This document shows positions 43,203 through 54,612 of a stretch of 64,000 nt of DNA, in pieces (the stretch's first letter is position 1; each line of letters opens with the position of its first letter). The notes beneath the pieces are model-generated. The model saw nothing but the letters and a program-made list of their open reading frames with translations. It searched no databases and was not told the DNA's origin. Made by a program: the position numbers and the translations under genes. The stretch covers positions 124,001 through 188,000 of the forward strand of contig NZ_FNDR01000009.1 in assembly GCF_900099805.1 (NCBI RefSeq), written 5' to 3'. The DNA comes from Variovorax sp. OV700. GTDB lineage: Bacteria; Pseudomonadota; Gammaproteobacteria; Burkholderiales; Burkholderiaceae_C.

Positions 43203-45470
43203 ATGACAGCAATCTCCCGCAGCGACGATCCTTCGATCGATCTCGACGACATCGGCACCAACCCCACGGCGAACCCGTCCTTCAATGACCTGGTCGCGGC
43301 GCGCTTGAGCCGCCGCCAGCTTTTCGGCCTGGGTGTGGGTACGGCCAGCACGGCGCTGCTGCAGGCCTGCGGCGGCGGGGGTGGAGGCGGCGCCGCCTTC
43401 CCCGTGCTGCCCCCCGCACCGGCTCCCGCTCCACCGGCCCCGCCGCCGCCCGCGCCCGCACCGGCTCCGGCTCCGACACCCCTGAAGCTCAACTTCAGTG
43501 CCGTGGCCAAGAGCCTGGACGACGTGGTGAGCGTGCCTGCGGGCTACACCGCCAGCGTGCTCTATCGGCTGGGCGATCCGATTGCGGCCGGCGTGCCGGC
43601 CTATGCCAACGACGGCACCGATGCACCCGCCACCTATGACCGCCGCGCCGGCGATCATCACGACGGCATGACCTTCTTCGGCATGGGCGCTTCGAACAAG
43701 TGGGATCCGGCCAACGCCGCGCGCGGCCTGCTCACGATGAACCACGAAGCCATCACGCCGCTCTTCCTGCATCCCACCGGCCAGACCATCGTCGGCACGG
43801 GCAATACGGCGGTCCGCACCGTGGCTGACGAAGTGCTGCGCGAGTTCTACCTGCACGGCGTGAGCGTGATCGAGGTCAACAAGAGCGGCAACAGCTGGAG
43901 CTACAAGCAGGATTCGAGCTTCAACCGCCGCGTCCACACGCTCACCGAAATGACGTTCTCGGGACCGGCCGCCAAGACCGACTACCTGAAGACCAAGTAC
44001 TCGACGGACGGCAGCAAGACCCGCGGCACGCTCAACAACTGCGCCAACGGCACCACGCCCTGGGGCACCTACCTGACCTGCGAAGAGAACTGGGCCGGCT
44101 ACTTCCGCCGCATTGCCGCCACCGACAACCCCAACCGCACCGCCAAGGAAATCACCTCGTTCACCCGCTACGGCGTTGCGAGCACCGGCCGCGAACTGTG
44201 GGCCACCGTCACGCCCGACACGGCCGACAACATCTACGGCCGCTGGAACACGCAGGTGGTCGGCGCCACCGCCACCGACGACTTCCGCAACGGCTCCAAT
44301 ACCTACGGCTGGGTGGTCGAGATCGATCCCTTCAACCCGACCAGCACGCCCAAGAAGCGCACCGCGCTCGGCCGCTTCGGCCACGAAGGCGCCTGCCTCG
44401 GCCCGGTCGTGGTCGGCAAGCCGCTGGTCTGGTACATGGGCGACGACTCGCGCAACGAGTACATCTACAAGTTCGTCTCGACCAAGGCCTGGGACGCGGC
44501 CGACATCGGCGGCGGCATTGCGGCCGGCGACAAGTACATGGACGACGGCAAGCTCTACGTCGCGCGCTTCAACGCCGACGGCAGCGGCAACTGGCTCGAA
44601 CTTTCCCTGGGCGTGAACGGCATCACTTCCGGCAACCCGACCTACCCCTTTGCTGACGCGGCCGATGTCGTGGTCAACGTGCGCCTTGCGGCCGACGTTG
44701 CCGGCGCGACCAAGATGGACCGCCCCGAGTGGACCGCAGTCAACCCGAAGACGGGCGAGGTGTACGTCACGCTCACCAACACCAACGCCGCCTCGCGCCC
44801 CATCACCGCGACCGACGGTGCCAACCCGCGCTACTACAACGACCCCAAGGGGCTGTCCGCTACCGCGCAGACCGGCAACCCGAACGGCCACATCGTGCGC
44901 TTTGCGGACGACGGCGCCAACCCTGCCGCGCTCACCTTCAAGTGGGACGTGTACCTGTTCGGCGCGCGTTCCACGGCCTCGGCCGACATCAACGTGTCGC
45001 AACTGAGCGCCGACAACGACTTCTCCAGCCCCGACGGCATGTGGTTCAGCCACGCCAGCGCCGGCCTTCTCTGGCTGGAGACGGACGACGGCGCCTACAC
45101 CGACGTGACCAACTGTATGCTGCTGGCCGCGTTGCCGGGCAAGCTGGGTGACGGTGGCGCGAAGACGATCACCAACGTCGACGGCGCCACCACCCGCACG
45201 CAGGCCACCTTCGTTGGCAAGGCGCCCGGCGCCGACGGACTTCGCCGCTTCCTCGTCGGGCCGAAGGACTGCGAAATCACCGGCATCGCCGAATCGGGCG
45301 ACGGGCGCGCGCTGTTCGTCAACATCCAGCACCCGGGCGAAACGACCGCTGTGGCAAACATCAGCGACCCGACCAAGTTCGGCAGCCACTGGCCGCAGGG
45401 CGGCAGCGCCCGTCCGCGCTCGGCCACGGTCGTCATCACCAAGGATGACGGCGGGCTAATCGGTCTCTAA
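43203..45470 (+). CDS. phoX: PhoX-family alkaline phosphatase (DUF839), Tat-exported
   Basis: 755 residues. Twin-arginine signal SRRQLFGLGVGTASTALLQAC; the cysteine before a glycine tract could also be a lipobox. A proline/alanine spacer (about residues 75-95) precedes the PhoX propeller. Metal-site features include NHEAITPLF, GTYLTCEENWAGYF, GRFGHEGACLGP, SPDGMWFS and a late NIQHPGE. PhoX phosphatases use Ca2+/Fe3+ and release phosphate from organic esters in the periplasm. The start is ATG 43203; a possible Pho box lies upstream. Confidence 0.88.
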   Translation: MTAISRSDDPSIDLDDIGTNPTANPSFNDLVAARLSRRQLFGLGVGTASTALLQACGGGGGGGAAFPVLPPAPAPAPPAPPPPAPAPAPAPTPLKLNFSAVAKSLDDVVSVPAGYTASVLYRLGDPIAAGVPAYANDGTDAPATYDRRAGDHHDGMTFFGMGASNKWDPANAARGLLTMNHEAITPLFLHPTGQTIVGTGNTAVRTVADEVLREFYLHGVSVIEVNKSGNSWSYKQDSSFNRRVHTLTEMTFSGPAAKTDYLKTKYSTDGSKTRGTLNNCANGTTPWGTYLTCEENWAGYFRRIAATDNPNRTAKEITSFTRYGVASTGRELWATVTPDTADNIYGRWNTQVVGATATDDFRNGSNTYGWVVEIDPFNPTSTPKKRTALGRFGHEGACLGPVVVGKPLVWYMGDDSRNEYIYKFVSTKAWDAADIGGGIAAGDKYMDDGKLYVARFNADGSGNWLELSLGVNGITSGNPTYPFADAADVVVNVRLAADVAGATKMDRPEWTAVNPKTGEVYVTLTNTNAASRPITATDGANPRYYNDPKGLSATAQTGNPNGHIVRFADDGANPAALTFKWDVYLFGARSTASADINVSQLSADNDFSSPDGMWFSHASAGLLWLETDDGAYTDVTNCMLLAALPGKLGDGGAKTITNVDGATTRTQATFVGKAPGADGLRRFLVGPKDCEITGIAESGDGRALFVNIQHPGETTAVANISDPTKFGSHWPQGGSARPRSATVVITKDDGGLIGL

Positions 45471-45488
45471 GGAAAAGCAGCTGCGCGT

Positions 45489-45517
45489 AAGTCCTCCCGG
45501 ATTGCTCCGGGAGACTT
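45489..45517. terminator. Hairpin between convergent phoX and lrp-family genes
   Basis: AAGTCCTCCCGG/CCGGGAGACTT with one bulge and a 6-nt loop. It overlaps the last codon of the regulator gene and may serve both directions, although no long U-run is present. Confidence 0.5.
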
Positions 45518-45980
45518 AGCGCGGCAGCGGCAGCGCCGTCTTGTACCTGACCTGCTTGAGCGCAAAGCTCGAGCGGATTTTCTCGATGCCCGGAATCGGC
45601 GTGAGCTGTTCCAGGATGAATTTCTCCAGCGCCGCCATGTCGGCCACGGCGATGCGGATCAGGTAGTCGCTGTCGCCCGTCATCAGGTAGCACTCCATCA
45701 CCTCGTCGTGCTCGGCAATGCGCTCTTCGAAATCGGCGAGCGACTGCTTGCTTTGCGTGGTGAGGCTGATCGAGATGAACACGTTGAGCCCCAAGCCCAG
45801 CGCCTTCGCGCTCGCAAGCGCCACATAACGGTCGATCACGCCATTCGCCTCGAGCATCTTCACGCGCGCGAGGCACGGCGAGGGCGAGAGGTGCACGCGG
45901 CGCGCCAGCTCCACGTTCGACAGCGCGCCGTCGCGCTGCAGTTCGTCGAGAATGCGCAGGTCGATGGCGTCGAGTTGCAT
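45516..45980 (-). CDS. Lrp/AsnC-family transcriptional regulator (MdeR/BkdR-like)
   Basis: 154 residues from ATG 45980. The winged helix (LDAIDLRILDELQRDGALSNVELARRVHLSPSPCLARVKMLEANGVIDRY) is followed by the RAM/AsnC ligand domain (VMECYLMTGDSDYLIRIAVADMAALEKFI). Divergent from the E1 gene with 105 bp between starts, so it probably controls it in response to an amino acid or 2-oxo acid. Confidence 0.9.
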   Translation of the reverse strand: MQLDAIDLRILDELQRDGALSNVELARRVHLSPSPCLARVKMLEANGVIDRYVALASAKALGLGLNVFISISLTTQSKQSLADFEERIAEHDEVMECYLMTGDSDYLIRIAVADMAALEKFILEQLTPIPGIEKIRSSFALKQVRYKTALPLPR

Positions 45981-46085
45981 GAAATGCCGCAAAATCTAAA
46001 GTGACCGGAATTTTATGCTGCGAAGACCGCATGGGATTGCCCCCACCGGTAGCTAATTTGCTGCCCAGCGGCTTAAAGTGCCGGC

Positions 46086-48740
<2,655 letters not shown>

Positions 48741-48812
48741 GTCTTCGGCGGGGTAGGGATGGCCATCGTGCGGGCCTGCGTTAGAGTCGCAGACCCCGTC
48801 CCTTTCGCGCCC

Positions 48813-49589
48813 ATGACCGCCCGCTTCCAATCCATCGCTCCCGGTGCCCGCCTTGCCGACCAGGTGGCCGACGCGTTGGCCGCCGAGGTGCGCAGCGGCC
48901 GCCTCTCGGAGGGCGACCGCCTGCCGACCGAGGCTGCGCTGGCCGAGCAATTCGGCGTGAGCCGCACCGTGGTGCGCGAGGCGGTCTCGCGGCTCAAGTC
49001 GCTGGGACTGCTCGATTCGCGCCAGGGCAGCGGCGTGTACGTGCGCGCCGCCGGCGTCGAGCCGCTGCGCTTCGAGATGCCGCACGTGGCCTCGCGCGAA
49101 GCGGTGGTCCAGATGGTCGAGCTGCGCCGCGCGCTCGAAGCCGAGGTGGCTGCGCTGGCTGCCGAGCGGCGCACCCCTGAAGACGTGCGCCGCATCCAGG
49201 AAGCCATCGAGGCGCTGCACGCCGCAGTGGCGGCCGGTGGAAACGGCGCGGACGAAGACGTGCGCTTTCACCGTGCCATTGCCGAGGCGGCGCGCAACCC
49301 ATTCCTGATCGGCACGCTGCAGTACCTGCGGCAATTCCTGCACGGCGCCACGCGTGTCACGCGCGCCAACGAGGCGCGCCGGGCCGACTTTGCGCGTGAG
49401 GTGGCGCAGGAGCACGCGCGGATCGTCGAGGCCATCGAGGCCGGCGATCCGCTGCGCGCCCGCGAGGCCGCCAAGTCCCACATGGACAACGCGATCCGGC
49501 GCATCGAGCAGGCCGACCCCGCCTTCTGGCAGCAGGAAGGCGCACAGCTCGCGCGGCCGCTGGTCGAAGGCTGGCCCGTGGGCAAATAA
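48813..49589 (+). CDS. GntR-family (FadR subfamily) regulator of the tetronate operon
   Basis: 258 residues from ATG 48813. N-terminal winged helix (ALAAEVRSGRLSEGDRLPTEAALAEQFGVSRTVVREAVSRLKSLGLLDSRQGSGVYV) and C-terminal all-helical FCD domain with metal-binding pattern (D of EDVRFHRAIAEAARN and later H residues). It lies immediately upstream of the tetronate catabolic operon in the same direction; the 147-bp gap holds a 17-bp palindrome that is a good operator candidate. Confidence 0.9.
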   Translation: MTARFQSIAPGARLADQVADALAAEVRSGRLSEGDRLPTEAALAEQFGVSRTVVREAVSRLKSLGLLDSRQGSGVYVRAAGVEPLRFEMPHVASREAVVQMVELRRALEAEVAALAAERRTPEDVRRIQEAIEALHAAVAAGGNGADEDVRFHRAIAEAARNPFLIGTLQYLRQFLHGATRVTRANEARRADFAREVAQEHARIVEAIEAGDPLRAREAAKSHMDNAIRRIEQADPAFWQQEGAQLARPLVEGWPVGK

Positions 49590-49622
49590 CGGAAAAAACG
49601 AAACGAGGTGTAGCTTGCGGGT

Positions 49623-49639
49623 TTACCCGAATCGGGTAA
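49623..49639. promoter_or_regulatory. 17-bp palindrome, candidate GntR operator of the tetronate operon
   Basis: TTACCCGA-A-TCGGGTAA, perfect 8-bp arms. It is the only strong palindrome between the regulator and the MFS gene. Just downstream a second weaker symmetrical stretch (49641-49670) contains CAAATTTG and TTGT/ACAA half-sites. Assignment is inference. Confidence 0.5.
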
Positions 49640-49736
49640 CTGGTATCAAATTTGTATGATGACCTGACAAATGAGAGGCGGACCCATCGCATGGGCAACC
49701 CGCACGGCTCAGTTCCTCATTCCAACGGACCTCCCA

Positions 49737-51065
49737 ATGACTTCAACACTCCAGGCGCCTCTGGTCGCCACTGCAGGCATGCAGGCCGATGTCGCGCTCG
49801 AGAAGCGCGCCTACGCCAAGGTGTTCTGGCGCCTCGTTCCCTTTCTGATGCTCTGCTACGTGGTCGCGTACCTCGATCGCGTGAACGTGGGTTTTGCCAA
49901 GCTCCAGATGGGGCAGGACCTGGGCTTCAGCGAAACCGTGTTCGGCCTGGGCGCCGGCATCTTCTTTCTCGGCTACTTTTTGTTCGAAGTGCCGAGCAAC
50001 CTGCTGCTCAACCGAGTCGGCGCGCGCATCTGGATCGCGCGAATCATGATCACCTGGGGCGTGCTGTCGGCCTGCTTCGTGTTCGTGGAAACGTCGACCA
50101 GCTTCTACATCCTGCGTTTTCTGCTCGGCGTGGCGGAGGCGGGCTTCTATCCGGGCGTGATCCTGTACCTGACCCAGTGGTATCCGGCCCACCGGCGCGC
50201 GCGGATCATCGCCGTCTTCATGTCGGCAATTCCGGTCGCGGGCATCTTCGGCAATCCGCTCTCGGGCTGGATCATGGACAGCTTCCATGGCATCTCCTCG
50301 ATGCAGGGCTGGCAATGGATGTTCATCATCGAAGCCATTCCGGCGATTCTGGTGGGCGTGATGGTGCTCCTCTACCTGGACAACAGCATCCAGCATGCGC
50401 GCTGGCTCGATCCGGACGAAAAGCGCCTGCTGCAGCGGGAAGTCGAGCGCGACCAGGCGCATGGCGCCAAGGGCCCGCATTCCGTGGCCGCGGTGTTCCG
50501 CGATGCGCGCGTGTGGTGGATGGCGCTGATCTACTTCGCTTTCGTCATGGGCCAATATGCACTGACCTTCTGGCTGCCCACGCTGGTCAAGGCCACGGGC
50601 GTGAAGGGCAACCTGCACATCGGCCTCTTGAGCGCAATTCCGTTCATCTGCGCGATCGTCGCCATGAACCTCTTCGGCCGCAGCGCAGACCGCCGGCAGG
50701 AACGCCGCTGGCACCTGATCGTGCCGGCGCTCATGGGCGCCATCGGGTTCACCGTTGCGGCCTCCTACACGCAGAACACCGTCGTGTCGCTCGCGTTTCT
50801 GTCGCTCGCCGCTGCCGGCGTGCTCACCTGCGCGCCGCTTTTCTGGTCCCTGCCCACCGCCTTTCTTTCGGGCACGGCGGCGGCGGCCGGTATTGCAGCC
50901 ATCAATTCGGTGGGTAATCTGGCGGGGTTCGCGAGTCCCTACCTCATCGGCTACCTGAAGGACCTCACGGGCAGCACGCAGATCGGCATGTACGTGCTGG
51001 CCGGCGCGCTGGTGCTCGGAGCCATCGGCGTGTGGCTCACGCCCAAGCAACTCGTCAACCGCTGA
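49737..51065 (+). CDS. MFS transporter, anion:cation symporter family (sugar-acid uptake)
   Basis: 442 residues with twelve membrane segments. The ACS/phthalate-permease signatures are clear: RLVPFLMLCYVVAYLDRVNVGFAKLQM in TM1, GYFLFEVPSNLLLNRVGARIWIARIMITWG and FLLGVAEAGFYPGVILYLTQWYP. Its place as first gene of the operon suggests import of threonate/erythronate. Start at ATG 49737; two earlier in-frame codons lack ribosome sites. Confidence 0.9.
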   Translation: MTSTLQAPLVATAGMQADVALEKRAYAKVFWRLVPFLMLCYVVAYLDRVNVGFAKLQMGQDLGFSETVFGLGAGIFFLGYFLFEVPSNLLLNRVGARIWIARIMITWGVLSACFVFVETSTSFYILRFLLGVAEAGFYPGVILYLTQWYPAHRRARIIAVFMSAIPVAGIFGNPLSGWIMDSFHGISSMQGWQWMFIIEAIPAILVGVMVLLYLDNSIQHARWLDPDEKRLLQREVERDQAHGAKGPHSVAAVFRDARVWWMALIYFAFVMGQYALTFWLPTLVKATGVKGNLHIGLLSAIPFICAIVAMNLFGRSADRRQERRWHLIVPALMGAIGFTVAASYTQNTVVSLAFLSLAAAGVLTCAPLFWSLPTAFLSGTAAAAGIAAINSVGNLAGFASPYLIGYLKDLTGSTQIGMYVLAGALVLGAIGVWLTPKQLVNR

Positions 51066-51081
51066 CCGGAGAAACCACACC

Positions 51082-52005
51082 ATGACCACACACATCAATA
51101 CCCCCGTCGTCGGCGTCGTCGGCCTCGGCGCGATGGGCGCAGGCATGGCGCAATCGCTGCGCCGCGCAGGGCATGTGCCGCGCGTTTTCGACGTGCGCCC
51201 CGAAGCGGCCCAGGCCTTCGCGCGCGACGGCGGCGTGGCCTGCGACACGCTGGCAGCACTCGGCGCGCAAAGCGACATCGTGGTCTCCGTCGTCGTCAAT
51301 GCGGCGCAGACCGAGTCGGTGCTGTTTGGCGACGGCACCACGCCGGGCTGCGCGGCATCGATGAAGCCCGGCAGCCTGTTCGTGATGTGCTCCACCGTGG
51401 ACCCGAACTGGTCGATCGCGCTCGAGGCGCGCCTGGCCGCGCAGGGCATCCTGTATCTCGACGCGCCAATTTCCGGCGGTGCCGCCAAGGCCGCCAGCGG
51501 CCAGATGACGATGATGACCGCCGGCACGCCCGCCGCCTATGAAAAGGCCGGCGCCGTGCTCGACGCCATGGCGGCCAAGGTTTATCGTCTCGGTGACCGC
51601 GCGGGCGCGGGCAGCAAGGTCAAGATCATCAATCAGCTGTTGGCCGGCGTGCACATTGCCGCCGCGGCCGAGGCCATGGCGCTCGGCCTGCGCGAGGGCG
51701 TGGATGCGGCTGCGCTGTACGAGGTGATCACGCACAGCGCCGGCAACAGCTGGATGTTCGAGAACCGCATGGCGCACGTGCTGGCGGGCGACTACACGCC
51801 ACTCTCGGCCGTCGACATCTTCGTGAAGGACCTGGGCCTGGTGCTCGACGTGGCGCGCGCCACCAAGTTTCCGCTGCCGCTCTCGTCCACCGCGCACCAG
51901 ATGTTCATGCAGGCGTCCACGGCCGGCTTTGCGCGCGAGGACGACAGCGCGGTCATCAAGATTTTTCCCGGCATTGAATTGCCGGCTGCCGACAAGAAAG
52001 CCTGA
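51082..52005 (+). CDS. ltnD: L-threonate dehydrogenase LtnD
   Basis: 307 residues, beta-hydroxyacid dehydrogenase family. NAD-binding GLGAMGAGMA near residue 15, substrate-binding DAPISGGAAKAASGQMTMM, and catalytic lysine in GAGSKVKIINQLLAG. The match to LtnD is by motif and gene context. It oxidises L-threonate to 2-oxo-tetronate, which OtnI isomerises, OtnK phosphorylates and OtnC decarboxylates. Starts 16 bp after the transporter. Confidence 0.9.
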   Translation: MTTHINTPVVGVVGLGAMGAGMAQSLRRAGHVPRVFDVRPEAAQAFARDGGVACDTLAALGAQSDIVVSVVVNAAQTESVLFGDGTTPGCAASMKPGSLFVMCSTVDPNWSIALEARLAAQGILYLDAPISGGAAKAASGQMTMMTAGTPAAYEKAGAVLDAMAAKVYRLGDRAGAGSKVKIINQLLAGVHIAAAAEAMALGLREGVDAAALYEVITHSAGNSWMFENRMAHVLAGDYTPLSAVDIFVKDLGLVLDVARATKFPLPLSSTAHQMFMQASTAGFAREDDSAVIKIFPGIELPAADKKA

Positions 52006-52026
52006 AGAAGAAGGAAGACGAGCGCC

Positions 52027-53043
52027 ATGAACATTCTCATCACCGGCGGCTGCGGTTTCGTCGGAGCGCGGCTCGCGCGCACTCTGCTCGCGGGCGGTCC
52101 GCTGGCACTGGCCGGCCGCACGGCCGAACCCATCTCGCGCGTCACGCTGGCCGACCGCGCGCCGCCCCCCGCCGATCTGGCCGCCGACGGCCGGGTCCAG
52201 TTCCTGCAGGGCGACTTGTACGAGCAGGCCACGAACGGCGCACTGCCGCTGGCCGACACCCACGCGGTGTTCCACCTCGCTGCCGCAGTCAGCGGCGAAT
52301 GTGAGGCCGACTTCGATCTCGGCATGCGCAGCAATCTCGACACCACGCGCGCGCTGCTCGAAGCCTGCCGCCGCGCGGGCCATGCGCCGGTCTTCGTGTT
52401 CTCCAGCTCGGTCGCTGTCTTCGGCGATTCGCCGGAACAGCGGCTGCCGGCGGTGATCGAAGACACCACGCTGCCGACGCCGCAAAACAGCTACGGCATC
52501 CAGAAGTTCATCGGCGAGCAGCTCGTGGCCGACTTCACGCGCAAGGGCTTCGTGCAGGGCCGCAACGTGCGGCTCATGACGGTCTCGGTGCGGCCGGGCC
52601 GGCCCAACGGCGCGGCCTCCAGCTTCTTGAGCGGCATGCTGCGCGAGCCGCTGGCCGGCGAGCGTGCGCGCTGCCCCGTGTCGCCCGAGACGGCGGTTGC
52701 GCTCGCGTCGCCCGGCAACACCGTCGCCGGCATCATCCGCGCGGCCACGGCGAGCGCCGCCGAATGGGGCGCGCGCACCGCCGTCAACTTGCCCGCGCTG
52801 ACGACCACCGTTCGCGAAATGGCAGAGGCGCTCGAGCGCATTGCGGGCAAAGAGGCTGCGGGGCTGATCGACTGGGAGCCCGATGCCGGCATCGCCAAGA
52901 TCGTGACCAGCTGGCCCAGCCGCATTCATGCGGCCCGCGCCGAGGCGCTGGGCCTCCAGGCCGACGCGAGCTTCGACGCCATCCTGCGCGACTACGTGCG
53001 CGAGAACCCGCAGGCCGTGAAACTGCCTGTGGCGAAGGACTGA
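52027..53043 (+). CDS. denD: D-erythronate dehydrogenase DenD
   Basis: 338 residues, extended short-chain dehydrogenase/epimerase fold. Glycine motif ITGGCGFVGARLAR at residues 4-17; catalytic Ser/Tyr/Lys in FSSSVAVFGD and NSYGIQKFIGEQ. DenD oxidises D-erythronate to 2-oxo-tetronate, feeding the same pathway as LtnD. Ribosome site GAAGAAGGAAG precedes the start. Confidence 0.9.
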   Translation: MNILITGGCGFVGARLARTLLAGGPLALAGRTAEPISRVTLADRAPPPADLAADGRVQFLQGDLYEQATNGALPLADTHAVFHLAAAVSGECEADFDLGMRSNLDTTRALLEACRRAGHAPVFVFSSSVAVFGDSPEQRLPAVIEDTTLPTPQNSYGIQKFIGEQLVADFTRKGFVQGRNVRLMTVSVRPGRPNGAASSFLSGMLREPLAGERARCPVSPETAVALASPGNTVAGIIRAATASAAEWGARTAVNLPALTTTVREMAEALERIAGKEAAGLIDWEPDAGIAKIVTSWPSRIHAARAEALGLQADASFDAILRDYVRENPQAVKLPVAKD

Positions 53044-53046
53044 GCC

Positions 53047-54318
53047 ATGGCGAAACTATTGCTGGGCTGCATTGCCGACGATTTCACCGGTGCTACCGAC
53101 CTTGCCAACAACCTCGTGCGCGCCGGCATGCGCGTGGTGCAGGCCATTGGCGTGCCCGAGGGTCCGCTCGATGCCGACGTGGATGCCGTCGTCGTCGCGC
53201 TCAAGTCGCGCACCATCGCGCCGGCCGAGGCCATCGCGCAATCGCTCGACGCGCTGCGCTGGCTGCAGGCCCAAGGCGCGCAACAGATCTACTTCAAGTA
53301 CTGCTCCACCTTCGACAGCACGCCGCAGGGCAACATCGGCCCCGTGACCGAAGCGCTGATGGAGGCATTGGGCTGCGATTTCACCATCGCCACGCCGGCC
53401 TTCCCCGACAACAAGCGCACCGTGTTCAAGGGCTATCTGTTCGCTGGCGATGTGCTGCTCAATGAGAGCGGCATGCAGAACCATCCGCTCACGCCGATGA
53501 CCGACCCGAACCTCGTGCGCGTGCTGCAGGCGCAGTGCCAGCGCAAGGTCGGGCTCATCGACCATGCGGTGGTCGCGCGTGGCGCGGCGGCCATCTCGGA
53601 GCGAATCGAACAGCTGAAGGGCGAGGGCGTGTCGATCGCCATCGTCGACGCGGTATCGAACGACGATCTGCTGCGCCTCGGCCCGGCGATTGCGAAAATG
53701 CCGCTGCTCACGGCCGGCTCGGGTGTGGCCATTGGCTTGCCAGCCAACTTCGGTCTGGCGCCCTCGTCGCAGGCCAGTGCGCTGCCCCCAGCAGGAGGAC
53801 TGCGTGCCGTGGTCTCGGGCAGTTGCTCGCTCGCGACCAACCGGCAGGTGCTGGACTTCATTCAGCGCGGCGGCGCGGCGCTGGCCGTCGATCCACTGCG
53901 CATTGCCGCGGGTGTCGACGTCGTGGCCGAGACCCTGGCCTGGGCCGCACCGCTGGTCGCGAAGCAGCCGGTGCTGGTCTATTCCACCGCCGAGGCCGGT
54001 GCCATCAAGTCGGTGCAGAGCAGGCTCGGCGTCGAGGAAGCCGGCGCCATGGTCGAGCGCACCATTGCCGCCATTGCGCGCGGCCTGGTCGAACGCGGCG
54101 TGCGCCAGCTCGTGGTGGCGGGCGGCGAAACCTCGGGTGCCTGCGTGCAGGCGCTGGGCATTGCGCAGATGCAGATCGGTCCGCAGATCGACCCCGGCGT
54201 GCCGTGGTGTCATGCGCGCACCGATGTTGCGGAAGGCACGTCGGTGCACATCGCGCTGAAGTCCGGCAACTTTGGGGGGGACGACTTCTTCACCAAGGCA
54301 TTTACAGTGCTGGCATGA
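53047..54318 (+). CDS. otnK: 3-oxo-tetronate kinase OtnK (DUF1537)
   Basis: 423 residues, full length. N-terminal GCIADDFTGATDLANNLVRAGMRVVQ is the DUF1537 substrate domain signature; the C-terminal nucleotide domain has VVSGSCSLATNRQV, GGETSGACVQALG and SGNFGGDDFFTKA. It phosphorylates 3-oxo-tetronate at O4. Starts 3 bp after denD. A 262-bp palindromic element follows it, separating it from otnC. Confidence 0.92.
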   Translation: MAKLLLGCIADDFTGATDLANNLVRAGMRVVQAIGVPEGPLDADVDAVVVALKSRTIAPAEAIAQSLDALRWLQAQGAQQIYFKYCSTFDSTPQGNIGPVTEALMEALGCDFTIATPAFPDNKRTVFKGYLFAGDVLLNESGMQNHPLTPMTDPNLVRVLQAQCQRKVGLIDHAVVARGAAAISERIEQLKGEGVSIAIVDAVSNDDLLRLGPAIAKMPLLTAGSGVAIGLPANFGLAPSSQASALPPAGGLRAVVSGSCSLATNRQVLDFIQRGGAALAVDPLRIAAGVDVVAETLAWAAPLVAKQPVLVYSTAEAGAIKSVQSRLGVEEAGAMVERTIAAIARGLVERGVRQLVVAGGETSGACVQALGIAQMQIGPQIDPGVPWCHARTDVAEGTSVHIALKSGNFGGDDFFTKAFTVLA

Positions 54319-54342
54319 CGTCCAAACTCAGCACTCGAGCAC

Positions 54343-54604
54343 GTTCGGGGCGCGCTCCCGCCGACGGCGTGCTCTGCTCCGCGAATGTCCCCCGCCCTTC
54401 GAGCTCCTCCTTTATTTCGCTGCGCAGAGCACACCATCGACGTGATCGTTGTTCGGAGCGGCCGTTGGTCGAGCGGAACAAGCGCAGCGTCCAGTGTGCG
54501 CAGGGCGCCGGGTGCTCCCCGCAGCGAAATAAAGGAGGAGCCGAAGGCGGGGGACATTCGCGGAGGGGAGTACCCGGTGGCCTGTGCACGCGCCCTGAAC
54601 AGCC
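54343..54604. repeat. Palindromic hairpin-pair element, copy A
   Basis: 262 bp between otnK and otnC, homologous end to end with 61295-61562 in opposite orientation. Two inverted hairpin modules. Module 1 outer stem: GTGCTCTGC (54369-54377)/GCAGAGCAC (54424-54432). Module 2 outer stem: CCGGGTGCTCCCC (54508-54520)/GGGGAGTACCCGG (54565-54577). Each loop holds the conserved GCGAAATAAAGGAGGAG and GGGGGACATTCGC (or their complements). The rest of the 294-bp gap is a few bases of flank. Small reading frames inside on both strands follow from the repeat and I do not call them genes. Confidence 0.85.
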
Positions 54605-54612
54605 GAACTGAC

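Noticed and set aside
54385..54611. Small frames in the palindromic element that encode similar peptides in both copies (for example SPQRNKGG)
   Set aside because: The peptide similarity follows from the conserved DNA of the repeat; frames are present on both strands, lack consistent starts, and base changes preserve pairing rather than codons.
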